From positions 1-51,247 of the forward strand of contig NZ_LZIS01000261.1 in NCBI RefSeq assembly GCF_001667015.1: DNA of 51,247 bases, read 5' to 3'. The DNA is from Mycobacterium sp. E3198. Its GTDB lineage: Bacteria; Actinomycetota; Actinomycetes; Mycobacteriales; Mycobacteriaceae. The notes below the pieces were generated by a model. That model had not been told where the DNA came from, did not search any database, and saw nothing but the letters and a program-made list of their open reading frames with translations. Position 1 is the stretch's first letter. Each line of letters starts with the position of its first letter. Below, one piece after another: positions 8,601 to 17,693 of this stretch. The translations under genes were made by a program, and so were the position numbers.

Positions 8601-11168
8601 ATGATGGTTGACGTGAGCGCGACCGACCACCGTCCCAAGCGCGGGGAACTACGCATCTACCTCGGTGCGGCTCCGGGCGTCGGCAAGACGTACGCGATGC
8701 TCGGCGAGGCCCACCGGCGACTGGAGCGCGGCACCGATGTGGTGGCCGCCGTGGTGGAGACCCACGGTCGCGCGAAAACCGCTGAGCTGATTGAGGGCAT
8801 CGAGGTCATTCCGCCGCGCCTCGTCGAATACCGGGGCGGCATCTTCCCCGAACTCGATGTGCCGGCCGTGCTGGCGCGGCATCCGCAGGTGGTCCTGGTC
8901 GACGAGCTCGCCCACACCAACACGCCCGGCAGCAAGAACGAAAAGCGGTGGCAGGATGTCGAAGAGCTGCTGGACGCCGGGATCACGGTGATCTCCACGG
9001 TCAACATCCAGCACCTGGAAAGCCTCAACGACGTCGTCGCCCAGATCACCGGCATCGAGCAGCAGGAAACCATCCCGGACTCCATCGTGCGCCAGGCCTC
9101 CCAGGTTGAGCTCATCGACATCACCCCGGAGGCGCTGCGCCGCAGGCTATCGCACGGAAACGTCTATGCGCCGGAACGGATCGACGCGGCGCTGTCGAAT
9201 TACTTCCGCCGCGGAAACCTCACCGCGCTAAGGGAATTGGCGCTGCTTTGGCTGGCCGACCAGGTCGACACGGCGCTGGCCAATTACCGGGCCGAGAACA
9301 AGATCACCGACATGTGGGAGGCGCGGGAGCGCGTCGTGGTGGCGGTCACCGGCGGCCCGGAGTCGGAGACGTTGGTGCGACGGGCATCGCGGATCGCGTC
9401 GAAGTCCAGCGCCGAGCTGATGGTGGTGCACGTCATCCGCGGTGACGGGCTGGCCGGCGTCTCGGAACGCAGGATGACCAAGATCCGCGAGCTGGCGAAC
9501 AGCCTGAACGCGTCCCTGCACACCGTGGTCGGCGACGACGTTCCCACGGCCCTACTTGATTTCGCCCGGGAGAACAACGCGACCCAGCTGGTGATCGGCA
9601 CGTCGCGCCGGCCCCGGTGGGCGCGCATCTTCGAGGAGGGGATCGGCCCGACGATCGTGGAGCGGTCCGGGAAGATCGACGTGCACATGGTGACGCACGA
9701 GGAATCCAAGCGCGTCGTTCACCTGGGCCCGCTGGCCCCCCGGGAGCGCCGCGTCGCCTCGTGGCTGGCCGCCGTCATAGTGCCGTCGGCCATTTGCGCC
9801 GTGACGGTTGCGTTGTTGGACCCGTATCTGGGGACCAGCGGTGACAGCGCGCTGTTCTTTGTCGGGGTCTTGGTGGTGGCCCTGCTCGGAGGCGTTGCCC
9901 CGGCTGTGCTTTCGGCGGTGCTGTCCAGCCTGTTGTTGAACTACTACCTGACCGCGCCGCGACACACCTTTACCATCGCGGAACCGGCCGCCGCCGTCAC
10001 AGAGCTGGTGCTGCTGTTGGTGGCGGTCGCCGTCGCCATCCTCGTCGACGGCGCGACCAAACGCACCCGCGAAGCCCGTCGGGCATCCCAAGAGGCCGAG
10101 CTGCTGACGCTGTTCGCCGGGTCGGTGCTGCGCGGCGCCGACCTGGAGACCCTGCTGGAGCGCGTGCGGGAGACCTATTCCCAGCGCGCCGTCAGCATGC
10201 TGCGCGAGCCCAGCGAGGAAGACCGCGCCGTCGGACGGAAAGGCTACATCGTCGCCTGCGTGGGCAAAGACCCTTGTGTGAGCGTCGATTCGGCCGACAC
10301 CGCGATCGAAGTCGGCGATGAAGAGTTCTGGATGCTGTTGGCGGGCAAGAAGCTCTCCACGCGGGATCGCCGGGTGCTCAGCGCGGTGGCCAAGCAGGCG
10401 GCGGGCCTGATCAGGCAGCGCGAGCTGGCCGAGGAGGCCAGCCGGGCCGAGGCGATCGTGCGGGCCGACGAGCTGCGGCGTTCCCTGCTGTCCGCGGTCA
10501 GCCACGACCTGCGCACGCCGCTGGCGGCGGCCAAGGTGGCCGTGTCCAGCCTGCGCGCAGAGGATGTCGCCTTTTCCGCGCAGGACACCGCCGAATTGCT
10601 GGCCACCATCGAGGAATCGATCGACCAGCTGACCGCGTTGGTCGGGAACCTGCTGGACTCCTCACGCCTGGCCGCCGGGGTGATCCACCCGGACCTGCGG
10701 CGCGTTTATCTGGAGGAAACGGTGCAGCGCGCGCTGGTCAGTATCGGCAAGGGCGCCACCGGCTTTTATCGGTCGGCCATCGATCGCGTCAAGGTCGACG
10801 TGGGCGACGCGGTGGCGATGGCCGACGCCGGGCTGTTGGAGCGGGTCTTTGCCAACCTGATCGACAACGCGCTGCGCTACGCGCCCAACTGTGTGGTTCG
10901 AGTCAACGCCGGACGGGTGGGCGATCGCGTCCTGATCAACGTGATCGACGAGGGTCCCGGGATACCGAAGGGCACCGAGGACCAGGTCTTCGAGGCCTTC
11001 CAGCGGCTGGGTGATCACGACAACACCACCGGCGTGGGCCTGGGCATGTCGGTGGCGCGTGGCTTCGTCGAGGCGATGGGCGGCACCATCGCGGCCGCAG
11101 ACACCCCGGGCGGCGGGCTGACCGTCGTGGTGGATCTGGCCGCGCCGCAGGCGTTTGGTGCGCTATGA
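8601..11168 (+). CDS. kdpD: KdpD, potassium-sensing histidine kinase
   Basis: This is the sensor kinase controlling kdp expression (855 residues). The N-terminal KdpD domain has a Walker A motif GAAPGVGKT (residues 22-30) and the VDELAHTNTPGS segment. A UspA-like domain (about 250-365), four transmembrane helices (about 390-490), a GAF-like region and HisKA with SHDLRTPL (His635) follow. The ATPase motifs NLIDNALRYAP, DEGPGIP and TGVGLGMSVA close the protein. A G-run directly abuts the ATG at 8601, so the second ATG at 8604 may be the true start. A 65-bp gap separates it from kdpC on the same strand. Confidence 0.95.
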   Translation: MMVDVSATDHRPKRGELRIYLGAAPGVGKTYAMLGEAHRRLERGTDVVAAVVETHGRAKTAELIEGIEVIPPRLVEYRGGIFPELDVPAVLARHPQVVLVDELAHTNTPGSKNEKRWQDVEELLDAGITVISTVNIQHLESLNDVVAQITGIEQQETIPDSIVRQASQVELIDITPEALRRRLSHGNVYAPERIDAALSNYFRRGNLTALRELALLWLADQVDTALANYRAENKITDMWEARERVVVAVTGGPESETLVRRASRIASKSSAELMVVHVIRGDGLAGVSERRMTKIRELANSLNASLHTVVGDDVPTALLDFARENNATQLVIGTSRRPRWARIFEEGIGPTIVERSGKIDVHMVTHEESKRVVHLGPLAPRERRVASWLAAVIVPSAICAVTVALLDPYLGTSGDSALFFVGVLVVALLGGVAPAVLSAVLSSLLLNYYLTAPRHTFTIAEPAAAVTELVLLLVAVAVAILVDGATKRTREARRASQEAELLTLFAGSVLRGADLETLLERVRETYSQRAVSMLREPSEEDRAVGRKGYIVACVGKDPCVSVDSADTAIEVGDEEFWMLLAGKKLSTRDRRVLSAVAKQAAGLIRQRELAEEASRAEAIVRADELRRSLLSAVSHDLRTPLAAAKVAVSSLRAEDVAFSAQDTAELLATIEESIDQLTALVGNLLDSSRLAAGVIHPDLRRVYLEETVQRALVSIGKGATGFYRSAIDRVKVDVGDAVAMADAGLLERVFANLIDNALRYAPNCVVRVNAGRVGDRVLINVIDEGPGIPKGTEDQVFEAFQRLGDHDNTTGVGLGMSVARGFVEAMGGTIAAADTPGGGLTVVVDLAAPQAFGAL

Positions 11169-11217
11169 CCCGCGCCGGCGACGATGCAGAACGCAGCGAT
11201 GAGGAGGAGCGGCGCCG

Positions 11218-11898
11218 ATGACCCGGGTATTGGTTATCGACGACGAGCCGCACATCCTGCGCGCGCTGCGGATCAACCTGTCGGTGCGTGGCTACGAGGT
11301 CGTCACCGCCTCGACCGGTGCCGGAGCGCTGCGCGCGGCCGCCGAGCACAAGCCCGACGTGGTGATCCTGGACCTCGGCCTGCCGGACATATCCGGCATC
11401 GAGGTGCTGGCCGGCCTCCGTGGCTGGCTCTCGGCGCCGGTGATCGTGCTGTCGGCCCGAACGGATTCGTCCGACAAGGTCGAGGCCCTCGACGCCGGCG
11501 CCGATGACTACGTGACGAAACCCTTTGGGATGGACGAGTTTCTGGCTCGGTTGCGCGCCGCGGTCCGCCGCAACGCGGCGGCGTCCGAAACCGATGAGCC
11601 GGTGGTCGAAACCGACTCGTTCACCGTCGATCTGGCCGCCAAGAAGGTCACCAGGGACGGCGCGGAGGTGCACCTCACGCCGACCGAGTGGGGCATGCTG
11701 GAGGTGCTGGTGCGCAACCGCGGCAAGCTGGTGGGCCGCGAGGAGTTGTTGAAAGAGGTCTGGGGACCGGCGTACGCCACCGAAACCCATTACCTGCGCG
11801 TGTATCTGGCGCAGTTACGGCGCAAACTCGAGGATGACCCGTCGCATCCCAAGCACCTGCTCACCGAGTCGGGTATGGGCTACCGGTTCGAGGCCTAA
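11218..11898 (+). CDS. kdpE: KdpE, response regulator of the kdp operon
   Basis: This is an OmpR-family regulator of 226 residues. The receiver domain has IDDEPH near the N-terminus, the phospho-acceptor Asp52 in VILDLGLPD and the Lys in VTKPF. The winged helix (about 130-225) contains LTPTEWGMLEVL and ESGMGYRF. A strong ribosome site (GAGGAGGAG) precedes the ATG at 11218, 49 bp after kdpD. It should bind upstream of the kdp genes, where an 11-bp-period direct repeat is present at 3500-3516. It converges on ppx across a repeat-bounded segment that begins right after its stop codon. Confidence 0.95.
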   Translation: MTRVLVIDDEPHILRALRINLSVRGYEVVTASTGAGALRAAAEHKPDVVILDLGLPDISGIEVLAGLRGWLSAPVIVLSARTDSSDKVEALDAGADDYVTKPFGMDEFLARLRAAVRRNAAASETDEPVVETDSFTVDLAAKKVTRDGAEVHLTPTEWGMLEVLVRNRGKLVGREELLKEVWGPAYATETHYLRVYLAQLRRKLEDDPSHPKHLLTESGMGYRFEA

Positions 11899-11962
11899 GT
11901 CACATCCGCCACATTGGCCTCTGGCGGAGGCGACACCCTTTGTGCCCGGCTCATAGCGACAA
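11899..11962 (-). repeat. Inverted terminal copy of a ~65-bp repeat (copy C)
   Basis: Read on the minus strand this begins TTGTCGCTATGAGCCGGGC and ends GGCGGATGTGAC, directly at the kdpE stop codon. It matches copies A and B on the plus strand over its full length, with roughly 80-85% identity by eye. The stop codon of the small ORF at 11951-12238 lies inside it. Confidence 0.8.
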
Positions 11963-12238
11963 CTTGGCGGCGGCCCGCAAAGCGAGCACTCGTTGGTGTA
12001 TTCGGTGCTCGGTGCTCCGCGGAATGCATCCCGGCCCGTACAGAGCTCGACCCAGCCGGCGGGCCCTGTCGCGGCCAACCGCCCAACGCAACGCATCCGA
12101 GATGGCTTTCGATGGCCTACCAGAGACGCAGAAGCCCTGCTTCTGAAGCGCATCCATCATGTCGGCGATTGTCGCCCGTCCATTGTGCGCGAGGTGCATC
12201 GTGAGCACGTAACGCAGCTCGATTCCTTTGAGGTTCAT
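11951..12238 (-). CDS. Small winged-helix-like protein inside a repeat-bounded segment
   Basis: The frame from ATG 12238 encodes 95 residues starting MNLKGIELRYVLTMHL; the frame is open further upstream to 12295. The pattern of a helix (TIADMMDALQKQG), a second helix (SKAISDALRWAVGRD) and a basic strand ending RALYGPG resembles a winged-helix DNA-binding domain. I recall similar small proteins in several copies in mycobacterial genomes, but cannot name a family. The end KLSL-stop falls within repeat copy C. The inverted repeats around it suggest the ORF travels with, or binds, these repeats. Function unknown. Confidence 0.6.
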   Translation of the reverse strand: MNLKGIELRYVLTMHLAHNGRATIADMMDALQKQGFCVSGRPSKAISDALRWAVGRDRARRLGRALYGPGCIPRSTEHRIHQRVLALRAAAKLSL

Positions 12239-12274
12239 TGCCGCAGGGTGGCACACCGGTCTGACATATCGGAA

Positions 12275-12339
12275 TTGTCGCTCTGAGGCGGGCACGAAGA
12301 GTGCCGCCTCCGCGCCGGGACCAGTGTGGCGGAAGTGAC
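12275..12339 (+). repeat. Copy A of the ~65-bp repeat
   Basis: It begins TTGTCGCTCTGAGGCGGGC and ends GTGTGGCGGAAGTGAC. It lies in direct orientation to copy B (starts 99 bp apart) and inverted to copy C. The core GGCGGGCAC...GTGCCGCC can fold into a hairpin, so a terminator role is possible. Confidence 0.75.
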
Positions 12340-12373
12340 TTGGTCGGCGATCGCACGATCTGACACACCGAAC

Positions 12374-12441
12374 TTGTCGCTATGAGGCGGGCACAAAGGG
12401 TGCCGCCTTCCGCGCGGGGGCCACAGTGGCGAGTGTGTGAC
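12374..12441 (+). repeat. Copy B of the ~65-bp repeat, abutting ppx
   Basis: It begins TTGTCGCTATGAGGCGGGC and ends GAGTGTGTGAC, immediately before the stop codon of the minus-strand ppx gene. Together with inverted copy C at 11899 it bounds the 543-bp segment. The hairpin GGCGGGCAC-loop-GTGCCGCC is conserved and could terminate transcription between the convergent genes. Confidence 0.78.
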
Positions 12442-13383
12442 TCAACCGGCGATCGACAGCACGATGCCGTCCAAAATGTCGTGCTCGCTGACGATCAGCT
12501 CGTCGATCCCGGCGCGGGCGCGCAGCTCGCGCGCCAATTCCTCCACCACGATCGCCCCGCCGCCGATCACGTCGGCCCGGCCCTCGTGCATTGGCGGCAG
12601 CGCCGCCCGCTCGGATCGCGTCATGCCGATCAGCCGCTCGCACACCGCCAGCAGGTCATCGCCCGCGACGCGCGAAAGATGAATGGCCGCAGAGTCATAC
12701 GCCGTCATATTGTGCGCCAGCGCGGACAGTGTCGTCATCGTCCCCGCCAGGCCAACCCACGTCCGCGCCGCCTCGACGGGCACCACGCCCAGTGCGACGT
12801 CGAGCCGCTCGCGCACCGCCGTGCGGGCCGCCGCCACTTCCTGCGGCGTCGGCGGATCCGAGTGCAGGCAACGCTCGGTGAGCCGGACACACCCGATGTC
12901 GGCCGAGTAGCTGGCCACCACCGCATCCCCGCCGACCACGATCTCGGTGGAGCCGCCGCCGAGGTCGACGACGACGAACGGCGCCGCGGCACTGTCTAGT
13001 TCGCCGACGGCGCCGCGGAAGGACAGCTCGGCCTCCTCGGCACCGGTGATCACCTCGGCAACCGCGCCGGGCAACACGGCGCCCAGCACCTCGGCCGTCA
13101 TCGCAAAGAAGACATCGCGATTCGCGACGTCGCGAGCCGCCGACGTCGCCACCATTCGCACCCGCGCGACGCCATGCTCCTTCAGCAGCGCGGCGTAATC
13201 GGCCAGCGCGGCCCGGGTTCGGGCAATCGCGTCCGGCGCGAACTCGCCCGTCGCGTCGACACCCTGGCCCAATCGCACGATCCGCGTCTCGCGGTGCACA
13301 TCGCTGAGCCGGCCGTCGTCGGCGTCGGCGATCAGCAACCGGATCGAGTTGGTACCGCAGTCGATCGCGGCGAGCCGGCTCAC
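12442..13383 (-). CDS. Exopolyphosphatase / guanosine pentaphosphatase (Ppx/GppA family)
   Basis: This 313-residue member of the actin-like Ppx/GppA fold corresponds to Rv1026 (ppx2). The first phosphate loop is AAIDCGTNSIRLLIAD and the second is VVDLGGGSTEIVVGG, both intact. The family hydrolyses polyphosphate or pppGpp. I chose the GTG at 13383 because it overlaps the stop of the upstream DUF501 gene by 4 nt (GTGA). A longer frame upstream only repeats the antisense of that gene. It is the last gene of the run eno-ftsB-DUF501-ppx. Confidence 0.9.
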   Translation of the reverse strand: MSRLAAIDCGTNSIRLLIADADDGRLSDVHRETRIVRLGQGVDATGEFAPDAIARTRAALADYAALLKEHGVARVRMVATSAARDVANRDVFFAMTAEVLGAVLPGAVAEVITGAEEAELSFRGAVGELDSAAAPFVVVDLGGGSTEIVVGGDAVVASYSADIGCVRLTERCLHSDPPTPQEVAAARTAVRERLDVALGVVPVEAARTWVGLAGTMTTLSALAHNMTAYDSAAIHLSRVAGDDLLAVCERLIGMTRSERAALPPMHEGRADVIGGGAIVVEELARELRARAGIDELIVSEHDILDGIVLSIAG

Positions 13384-13868
13384 CACTGCCCCACCACCAA
13401 CAGCGGGCCCATCGCGGGATCGTCGGCCAACATCGATAACGCCTGGTCGCCAAGCGGATTGGTGCCCGGACCCTTGGCCAGCGAGTGCGCGATCAGCACG
13501 TGCAGGCACTTGACCCGGTCCGGCATTCCCCCGGCGGAGAAAGTGGTCCGCAGCGGCTCGATCGCGTCGCGCTCGGCCAGATACGATTCGTGGGCCCGGC
13601 GGTACGCGGCGGCCAGTTCGGGGTCCCGCCGCAACCGCTCGGTCATCTCGCGCATCAATCCCGTCGTCTCGAGCCTGCTCGCGGCCGCGGTCAGCGCCGG
13701 ATGGGTCAGGTAGTACAACGTCGGAAAGGGCGTGCCGTCAGCAAGTTTCGGCGCCGTCTTCACCACGCCCGGCTCGCCGTTGGGACAACGGTAGGCGATC
13801 TCCAGCACCCCGCGCGGCTCACGTCCGAGCTGACGCGCCACCGCATCCAGGTCGGCTCGATCAACCAC
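13380..13868 (-). CDS. DUF501 family protein (Rv1025-like)
   Basis: The gene encodes 162 residues starting at GTG 13868, which overlaps the end of the upstream ftsB-like gene by 8 nt. It contains the conserved segments YRCPNGEPGVVKTAPKL, FPTLYYLTHP and VKCLHVLIAHSLA..TNPLGDQAL of the actinobacterial DUF501 family, including two cysteines in the conserved contexts (RCPNG and KCLH). The biochemical function is unknown. It is always found between a DivIC/FtsB-like gene and a Ppx/GppA gene in mycobacteria as far as I recall, as here. Confidence 0.88.
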   Translation of the reverse strand: MVDRADLDAVARQLGREPRGVLEIAYRCPNGEPGVVKTAPKLADGTPFPTLYYLTHPALTAAASRLETTGLMREMTERLRRDPELAAAYRRAHESYLAERDAIEPLRTTFSAGGMPDRVKCLHVLIAHSLAKGPGTNPLGDQALSMLADDPAMGPLLVVGQW

Positions 13869-14472
13869 CGGGGGAAGGCGGCTCGGGCGGCGCCGGCGGC
13901 GCCGGCGGCAGGTGCGGGGCGTCGGCGATGGTGTGCCACAGCGACGTGTACCACGGGTCGTGGCTGGCCGGCTTCGCCGCGTCCGCCCCGGGCTGCGACG
14001 GTACCGCCGCCGTCGGGGGCAGTTGCACCTGGAACGGAATGTCCCCGGGCATCACGAAACCCAGGCGCTCGCGGGCCTGCGCCGCGATGTAGGCCGGGTC
14101 ACCCAGTTTCACCTTTTTCTGTTCGAGGTCGGCGATCTGGCGGCGCAGCGCGGCCTCACTGGCGGCCAACTGGTTCATCTCGGTGCGCTGCGCGAAGTAG
14201 GTGCGCACCGGCCCGGCGATGGTCAGGGTGAGCACGCAGATCACCGCGGCCAGCACCGCCGCCCGACGCGCCGTGAACCCCAGCCGCTGGTCGGACCGCT
14301 GCTCGACGGATTCGGCAACCTGCCGCTTGATGGGTTCGACGACCCGCTCCTGCAGCGACCGGCTCGTAGCGGTTTGCGACGGCTTGACGGCGCGACGGCG
14401 CCGAACCGAATCGCCGGCCTTCCCCGGGCGCGATGCCGGGGAGCGCCGCTTCGGATCGGGCTTGGGCGTCAA
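13861..14472 (-). CDS. FtsB/DivIC-like septum formation protein
   Basis: This 203-residue single-pass membrane protein is the Rv1024 counterpart. A basic, disordered N-terminus (residues 1-65) is followed by a transmembrane helix at about 70-92. A short coiled coil follows (EMNQLAASEAALRRQIADLE), then the conserved DPAYIAAQARERLGFVMPGD motif of the DivIC/FtsB family. The C-terminal tail is Pro-rich. FtsB-type proteins bridge FtsL and FtsQ in the divisome. The gene starts 11 bp after the eno stop codon, and its own end overlaps DUF501. Confidence 0.9.
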   Translation of the reverse strand: MTPKPDPKRRSPASRPGKAGDSVRRRRAVKPSQTATSRSLQERVVEPIKRQVAESVEQRSDQRLGFTARRAAVLAAVICVLTLTIAGPVRTYFAQRTEMNQLAASEAALRRQIADLEQKKVKLGDPAYIAAQARERLGFVMPGDIPFQVQLPPTAAVPSQPGADAAKPASHDPWYTSLWHTIADAPHLPPAPPAPPEPPSPGG

Positions 14473-14483
14473 AGCGTTTCAAC

Positions 14484-15773
14484 CTATTTCTGGTCCAGCG
14501 CGTACCGGGGGAACGCCAGATCGCCTGCGTAGCGTGCCGCGTCACCGAGGGCTTCCTCGATCCGCAACAGCTGATTGTATTTGGCCACGCGCTCGCTGCG
14601 GGCGGGCGCGCCGGTCTTGATCTGACCGGAACCGACGGCCACCGCCAGGTCGGCGATCGTGGTGTCCTCCGTCTCGCCGCTGCGATGGCTCATCATCGTG
14701 CGATATCCGCTGTGGTGGGCCAGCGCGACCGCGTCGAGCGTCTCGGTCAGCGTCCCGATCTGATTCACCTTGACCAGCAAGGCGTTTGCGACGCCCTTTT
14801 CGATGCCGTCTTCGAGGCGCTCGGGATTGGTGACGAAGATGTCGTCGCCGACGATCTGCACCCGGTCGCCGATCGCGGCCGTCAGCGCCACCCACCCGTC
14901 CCAATCGTCTTCGGACAGCGGGTCTTCCAGGGACACCAGCGGATAGGAGCCGAGCAGGCCGGCGTAGAACTCCGCCATCTGCTCGGCGGTGCGGGTGGAG
15001 CCTTCGAAGGCGTAGCCGGTGCCGTCGGTGTAGAACTCGGTGGCCGCCGCGTCGAGGGCCAGCGCCACGTCGGTGCCGAGTTTGAAGCCCGCCGCCTCGA
15101 TGGCGCCGCCGATCAGGTCCAGCGCCGCGGTGGTGCCGGCCACGTCGGGGGCGAACCCGCCCTCGTCGCCCAGGCCGGTCGACAGGCCCTCCTTCTTCAG
15201 CACGGACTTGAGCGAGTGGTACACCTCGGCGCCCCACCGCAACGCCTCGGCGAAGCTGGGCGCGCCGATCGGCGCCACCATGAACTCCTGGATGTCGACG
15301 GCGGTGTCGGCGTGCGCCCCGCCGTTGAGGATGTTCATCATCGGCACCGGCAGGATGTGGGCGTTGGGGCCGCCGAGGTAGCGGAACAGCGGCAACTCGG
15401 CGGAATCGGCGGCGGCTTTGGCGACGGCCAGCGAGACGCCGAGGATGGCGTTGCCGCCCAGCCGGGACTTGTCGGGGGTGCCGTCGAGGTCGACCAGCGC
15501 CTGGTCCACCAGCCGCTGGTCGTCGGCAGCCAGGCCGATGACCGCGGGACCGATCTCGTCGAGGACTGCCTGCACCGCCTTCTGCACGCCTTTGCCGCCG
15601 TAACGCTGTCCGCCGTCGCGCAACTCGACGGCCTCGTGCTCCCCCGTCGACGCGCCGGACGGCACCGCGGCGCGGGCAAACGTCCCGTCCATCAGAGCTA
15701 TCTCGACCTCGACGGTCGGGTTGCCGCGGGAGTCGAGGATCTCGCGGGCCCCGACCTGCTCGATAATCGGCAC
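14484..15773 (-). CDS. eno: Enolase
   Basis: Enolase catalyses 2-phosphoglycerate to phosphoenolpyruvate in glycolysis. The product is 429 residues, the same as the M. tuberculosis enzyme. It shows VGAREILDSRGNPTVEVE at the N-terminus, SGASTGEHEAVELRD, the Mg-binding D and E residues in SLEDPLSEDDW and VGDDIFVTN, the catalytic Lys in LLVKVNQIGT and SHRSGETEDTTIADL. The GTG at 15773 is chosen because AAGGAG lies about 7 nt upstream and the length fits. A longer open frame to 16268 is antisense-like read-through into lpqU. Confidence 0.97.
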   Translation of the reverse strand: MPIIEQVGAREILDSRGNPTVEVEIALMDGTFARAAVPSGASTGEHEAVELRDGGQRYGGKGVQKAVQAVLDEIGPAVIGLAADDQRLVDQALVDLDGTPDKSRLGGNAILGVSLAVAKAAADSAELPLFRYLGGPNAHILPVPMMNILNGGAHADTAVDIQEFMVAPIGAPSFAEALRWGAEVYHSLKSVLKKEGLSTGLGDEGGFAPDVAGTTAALDLIGGAIEAAGFKLGTDVALALDAAATEFYTDGTGYAFEGSTRTAEQMAEFYAGLLGSYPLVSLEDPLSEDDWDGWVALTAAIGDRVQIVGDDIFVTNPERLEDGIEKGVANALLVKVNQIGTLTETLDAVALAHHSGYRTMMSHRSGETEDTTIADLAVAVGSGQIKTGAPARSERVAKYNQLLRIEEALGDAARYAGDLAFPRYALDQK

Positions 15774-15817
15774 TGGTTCTCCTTGCGTCGTAAAGCGGGG
15801 GTCAGCGATACATCCTG

Positions 15818-16549
15818 CTACAGCGGGTGACCCGCCGCGTAGGCGGTCGCCCAGTCCCGCACCGCCCGCGCGTAGACGCCGGAGTTGTTGTAGGCCCGCA
15901 GCGCGGTGATCCATCCCCGCGGCGTCCCGAGGTCCTTTCCGCGCCAGCACAGATAGCCCGCCGCGGCCAGCGCCGCATCGTCGATGTTGTCCGGGCTCAC
16001 GCGGCCGTCGTTGTGGGCGTCCACCCCGTACAGCCGCCACGTCTCGGGAATGAACTGCATCGGGCCCATCGCGCGGACCACGCCGGGCTCGCCGTCGGTG
16101 CCTTCCTCCGCGTCGACGATGCGCAGGGTCCCCCCGCTGCCGTCGAGCCGCACGCCACGAATGGGCGGGCTCACGTCCCCGTTCGGTGACAGGGTCGCGC
16201 CCCGGTAGGTGCCGTGGTGGCTCTCGACCTGCCCGATGCCGGCCAGCGTGGTCCACGCGATGTGGCATTTCGGGTTCTCGACCTCGGCGACCCGGGCGGC
16301 GTACGCGTAGGCCTCCAGCGCGATGACCGGAATCTCCAACGCCGCCGACCGTTGCCGGGCCCAGTCGCGTAGCTGATCCGCGGGCCGGCCGCTGACGTGG
16401 GTGTCCACCGGCGGCACCGGGTCGCCGGCCGGCGGCGGGACGCCCGCGGGGATGAACAGGCTCAGCTGCCAGGTGCAGCTGGACGCGAGAAGCATGGCGG
16501 TCGCGCCGATCACGGCGGCCGCACGCAACCAGCGCCTCGGCGAAACCAT
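15818..16549 (-). CDS. lpqU: Lipoprotein LpqU, lytic-transglycosylase-like
   Basis: This 243-residue exported lipoprotein has a signal peptide ending in the lipobox LASSC, with lipidated Cys25. The mature part resembles the MltB-type lytic transglycosylase domain: GIGQVESHHGTYRGA contains the catalytic Glu, followed by RAMGPMQFIPETWRLYGVDA and a YLCWRG...ALRAYNNS segment. It probably cleaves peptidoglycan glycan strands outside the membrane. It lies 44 bp upstream of eno on the same strand, as in M. tuberculosis. Confidence 0.9.
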   Translation of the reverse strand: MVSPRRWLRAAAVIGATAMLLASSCTWQLSLFIPAGVPPPAGDPVPPVDTHVSGRPADQLRDWARQRSAALEIPVIALEAYAYAARVAEVENPKCHIAWTTLAGIGQVESHHGTYRGATLSPNGDVSPPIRGVRLDGSGGTLRIVDAEEGTDGEPGVVRAMGPMQFIPETWRLYGVDAHNDGRVSPDNIDDAALAAAGYLCWRGKDLGTPRGWITALRAYNNSGVYARAVRDWATAYAAGHPL

Positions 16550-16662
16550 GCCCGTTTAAGCTCCCCTACTGCTCCCCTGCACCAACTCCGGCCACGACCA
16601 TCGTCCCACGGGTTTCGCGGCTACCCCGGCGATTCGCGCCCCAGGCGCACCGATGCCGGGCC

Positions 16663-17693
16663 CTATTTCCGCCCTTTGCGCCGCTTGGAGCCCCCGCCGG
16701 ACGACTTGGCGGCGGACTCGGGGGCGACCGTTTCCTCGGCGGCCGATTCGGCGACAGGCCAGTGCGCGCGCCACTCCTCCTCGGTGACCTCGCCCAGCTG
16801 CGCGACGTCGAGTTCGACCGGAACGGTGTCGCCGCGGCGCGCGGCCGCGATCGCGGTCTCCACGCCGCGGACCGTGTCCACGAACTCCAAAACCGCCGCG
16901 CGCAGCGCGCTTTCCGCGTCGATGTCGGCGGCCACCGAAACGGAGGTCATCTCCGCGGGGATCAGGTCGGCGGGCAGCCCCGCCTTCTCGGCGCGCTGAA
17001 TCACCTTCTGCGCCAGAGCCAGTGCCGGCTGACCGGTGTGCACGTCGTCCATCACCGAGTTTCGCGCCTTTGCCGCCCTTTCCGAGGCCTTGGCCTCCTC
17101 CCACTGGGCCAACTGCTCTTCGAGCGAAATCGATTGGCCCGCAAGCACTCCGGGCACCCGATTGCCCAGCTTGCGCATCAAGGCCGCCGCGACGTCGTCG
17201 ATGGTGAACGCCGACTGCGGCGCGTCCTCGGCGATGCGGGCGTGGAAGAGGACCTGCAGCAGCACGTCGCCGAGCTCCTCGCGCAGCGCCTCGGCGTCGC
17301 CGCTGCGCACGGCGTCCAGCAGCTCGTAGGTCTCCTCGAGCAGGAACCTGCGCAACGAGTCGTGGGTCTGTTCGCTTTCCCAGGGCCCCGCGGTGCGCAG
17401 CTTGTCCATCAACGCCACGGCGTCGACCAGTCGCTCGCCGCGCTGCCTGTCCGGCGCCGAGATCAACCGGGCCCCGGCAGCCAGGCGGGCGGCCACCGCG
17501 GGGTGGTCCGGATCGGAGGACAGCAGCACCGGCGCCGGCGCATCGGGGTCCCCGGAGTGCACCGGACGCGCGGCCGGCAGCGACCAGGGCACCGCGACGG
17601 GCATCTCCTCGGTGTATTGCACCTCCCCGGCGAGGTGCTCGATGGCCTCGACCGGCACCAGCGACGGGCGGCGGGGATCGAACAAGACGACGA

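Noticed and set aside
11993..12286. Plus-strand frame of 97 codons across the repeat-bounded segment
   Set aside because: The opposite strand carries the protein-like winged-helix pattern. This frame only ends in SELSL because copy A carries the same tail sequence.
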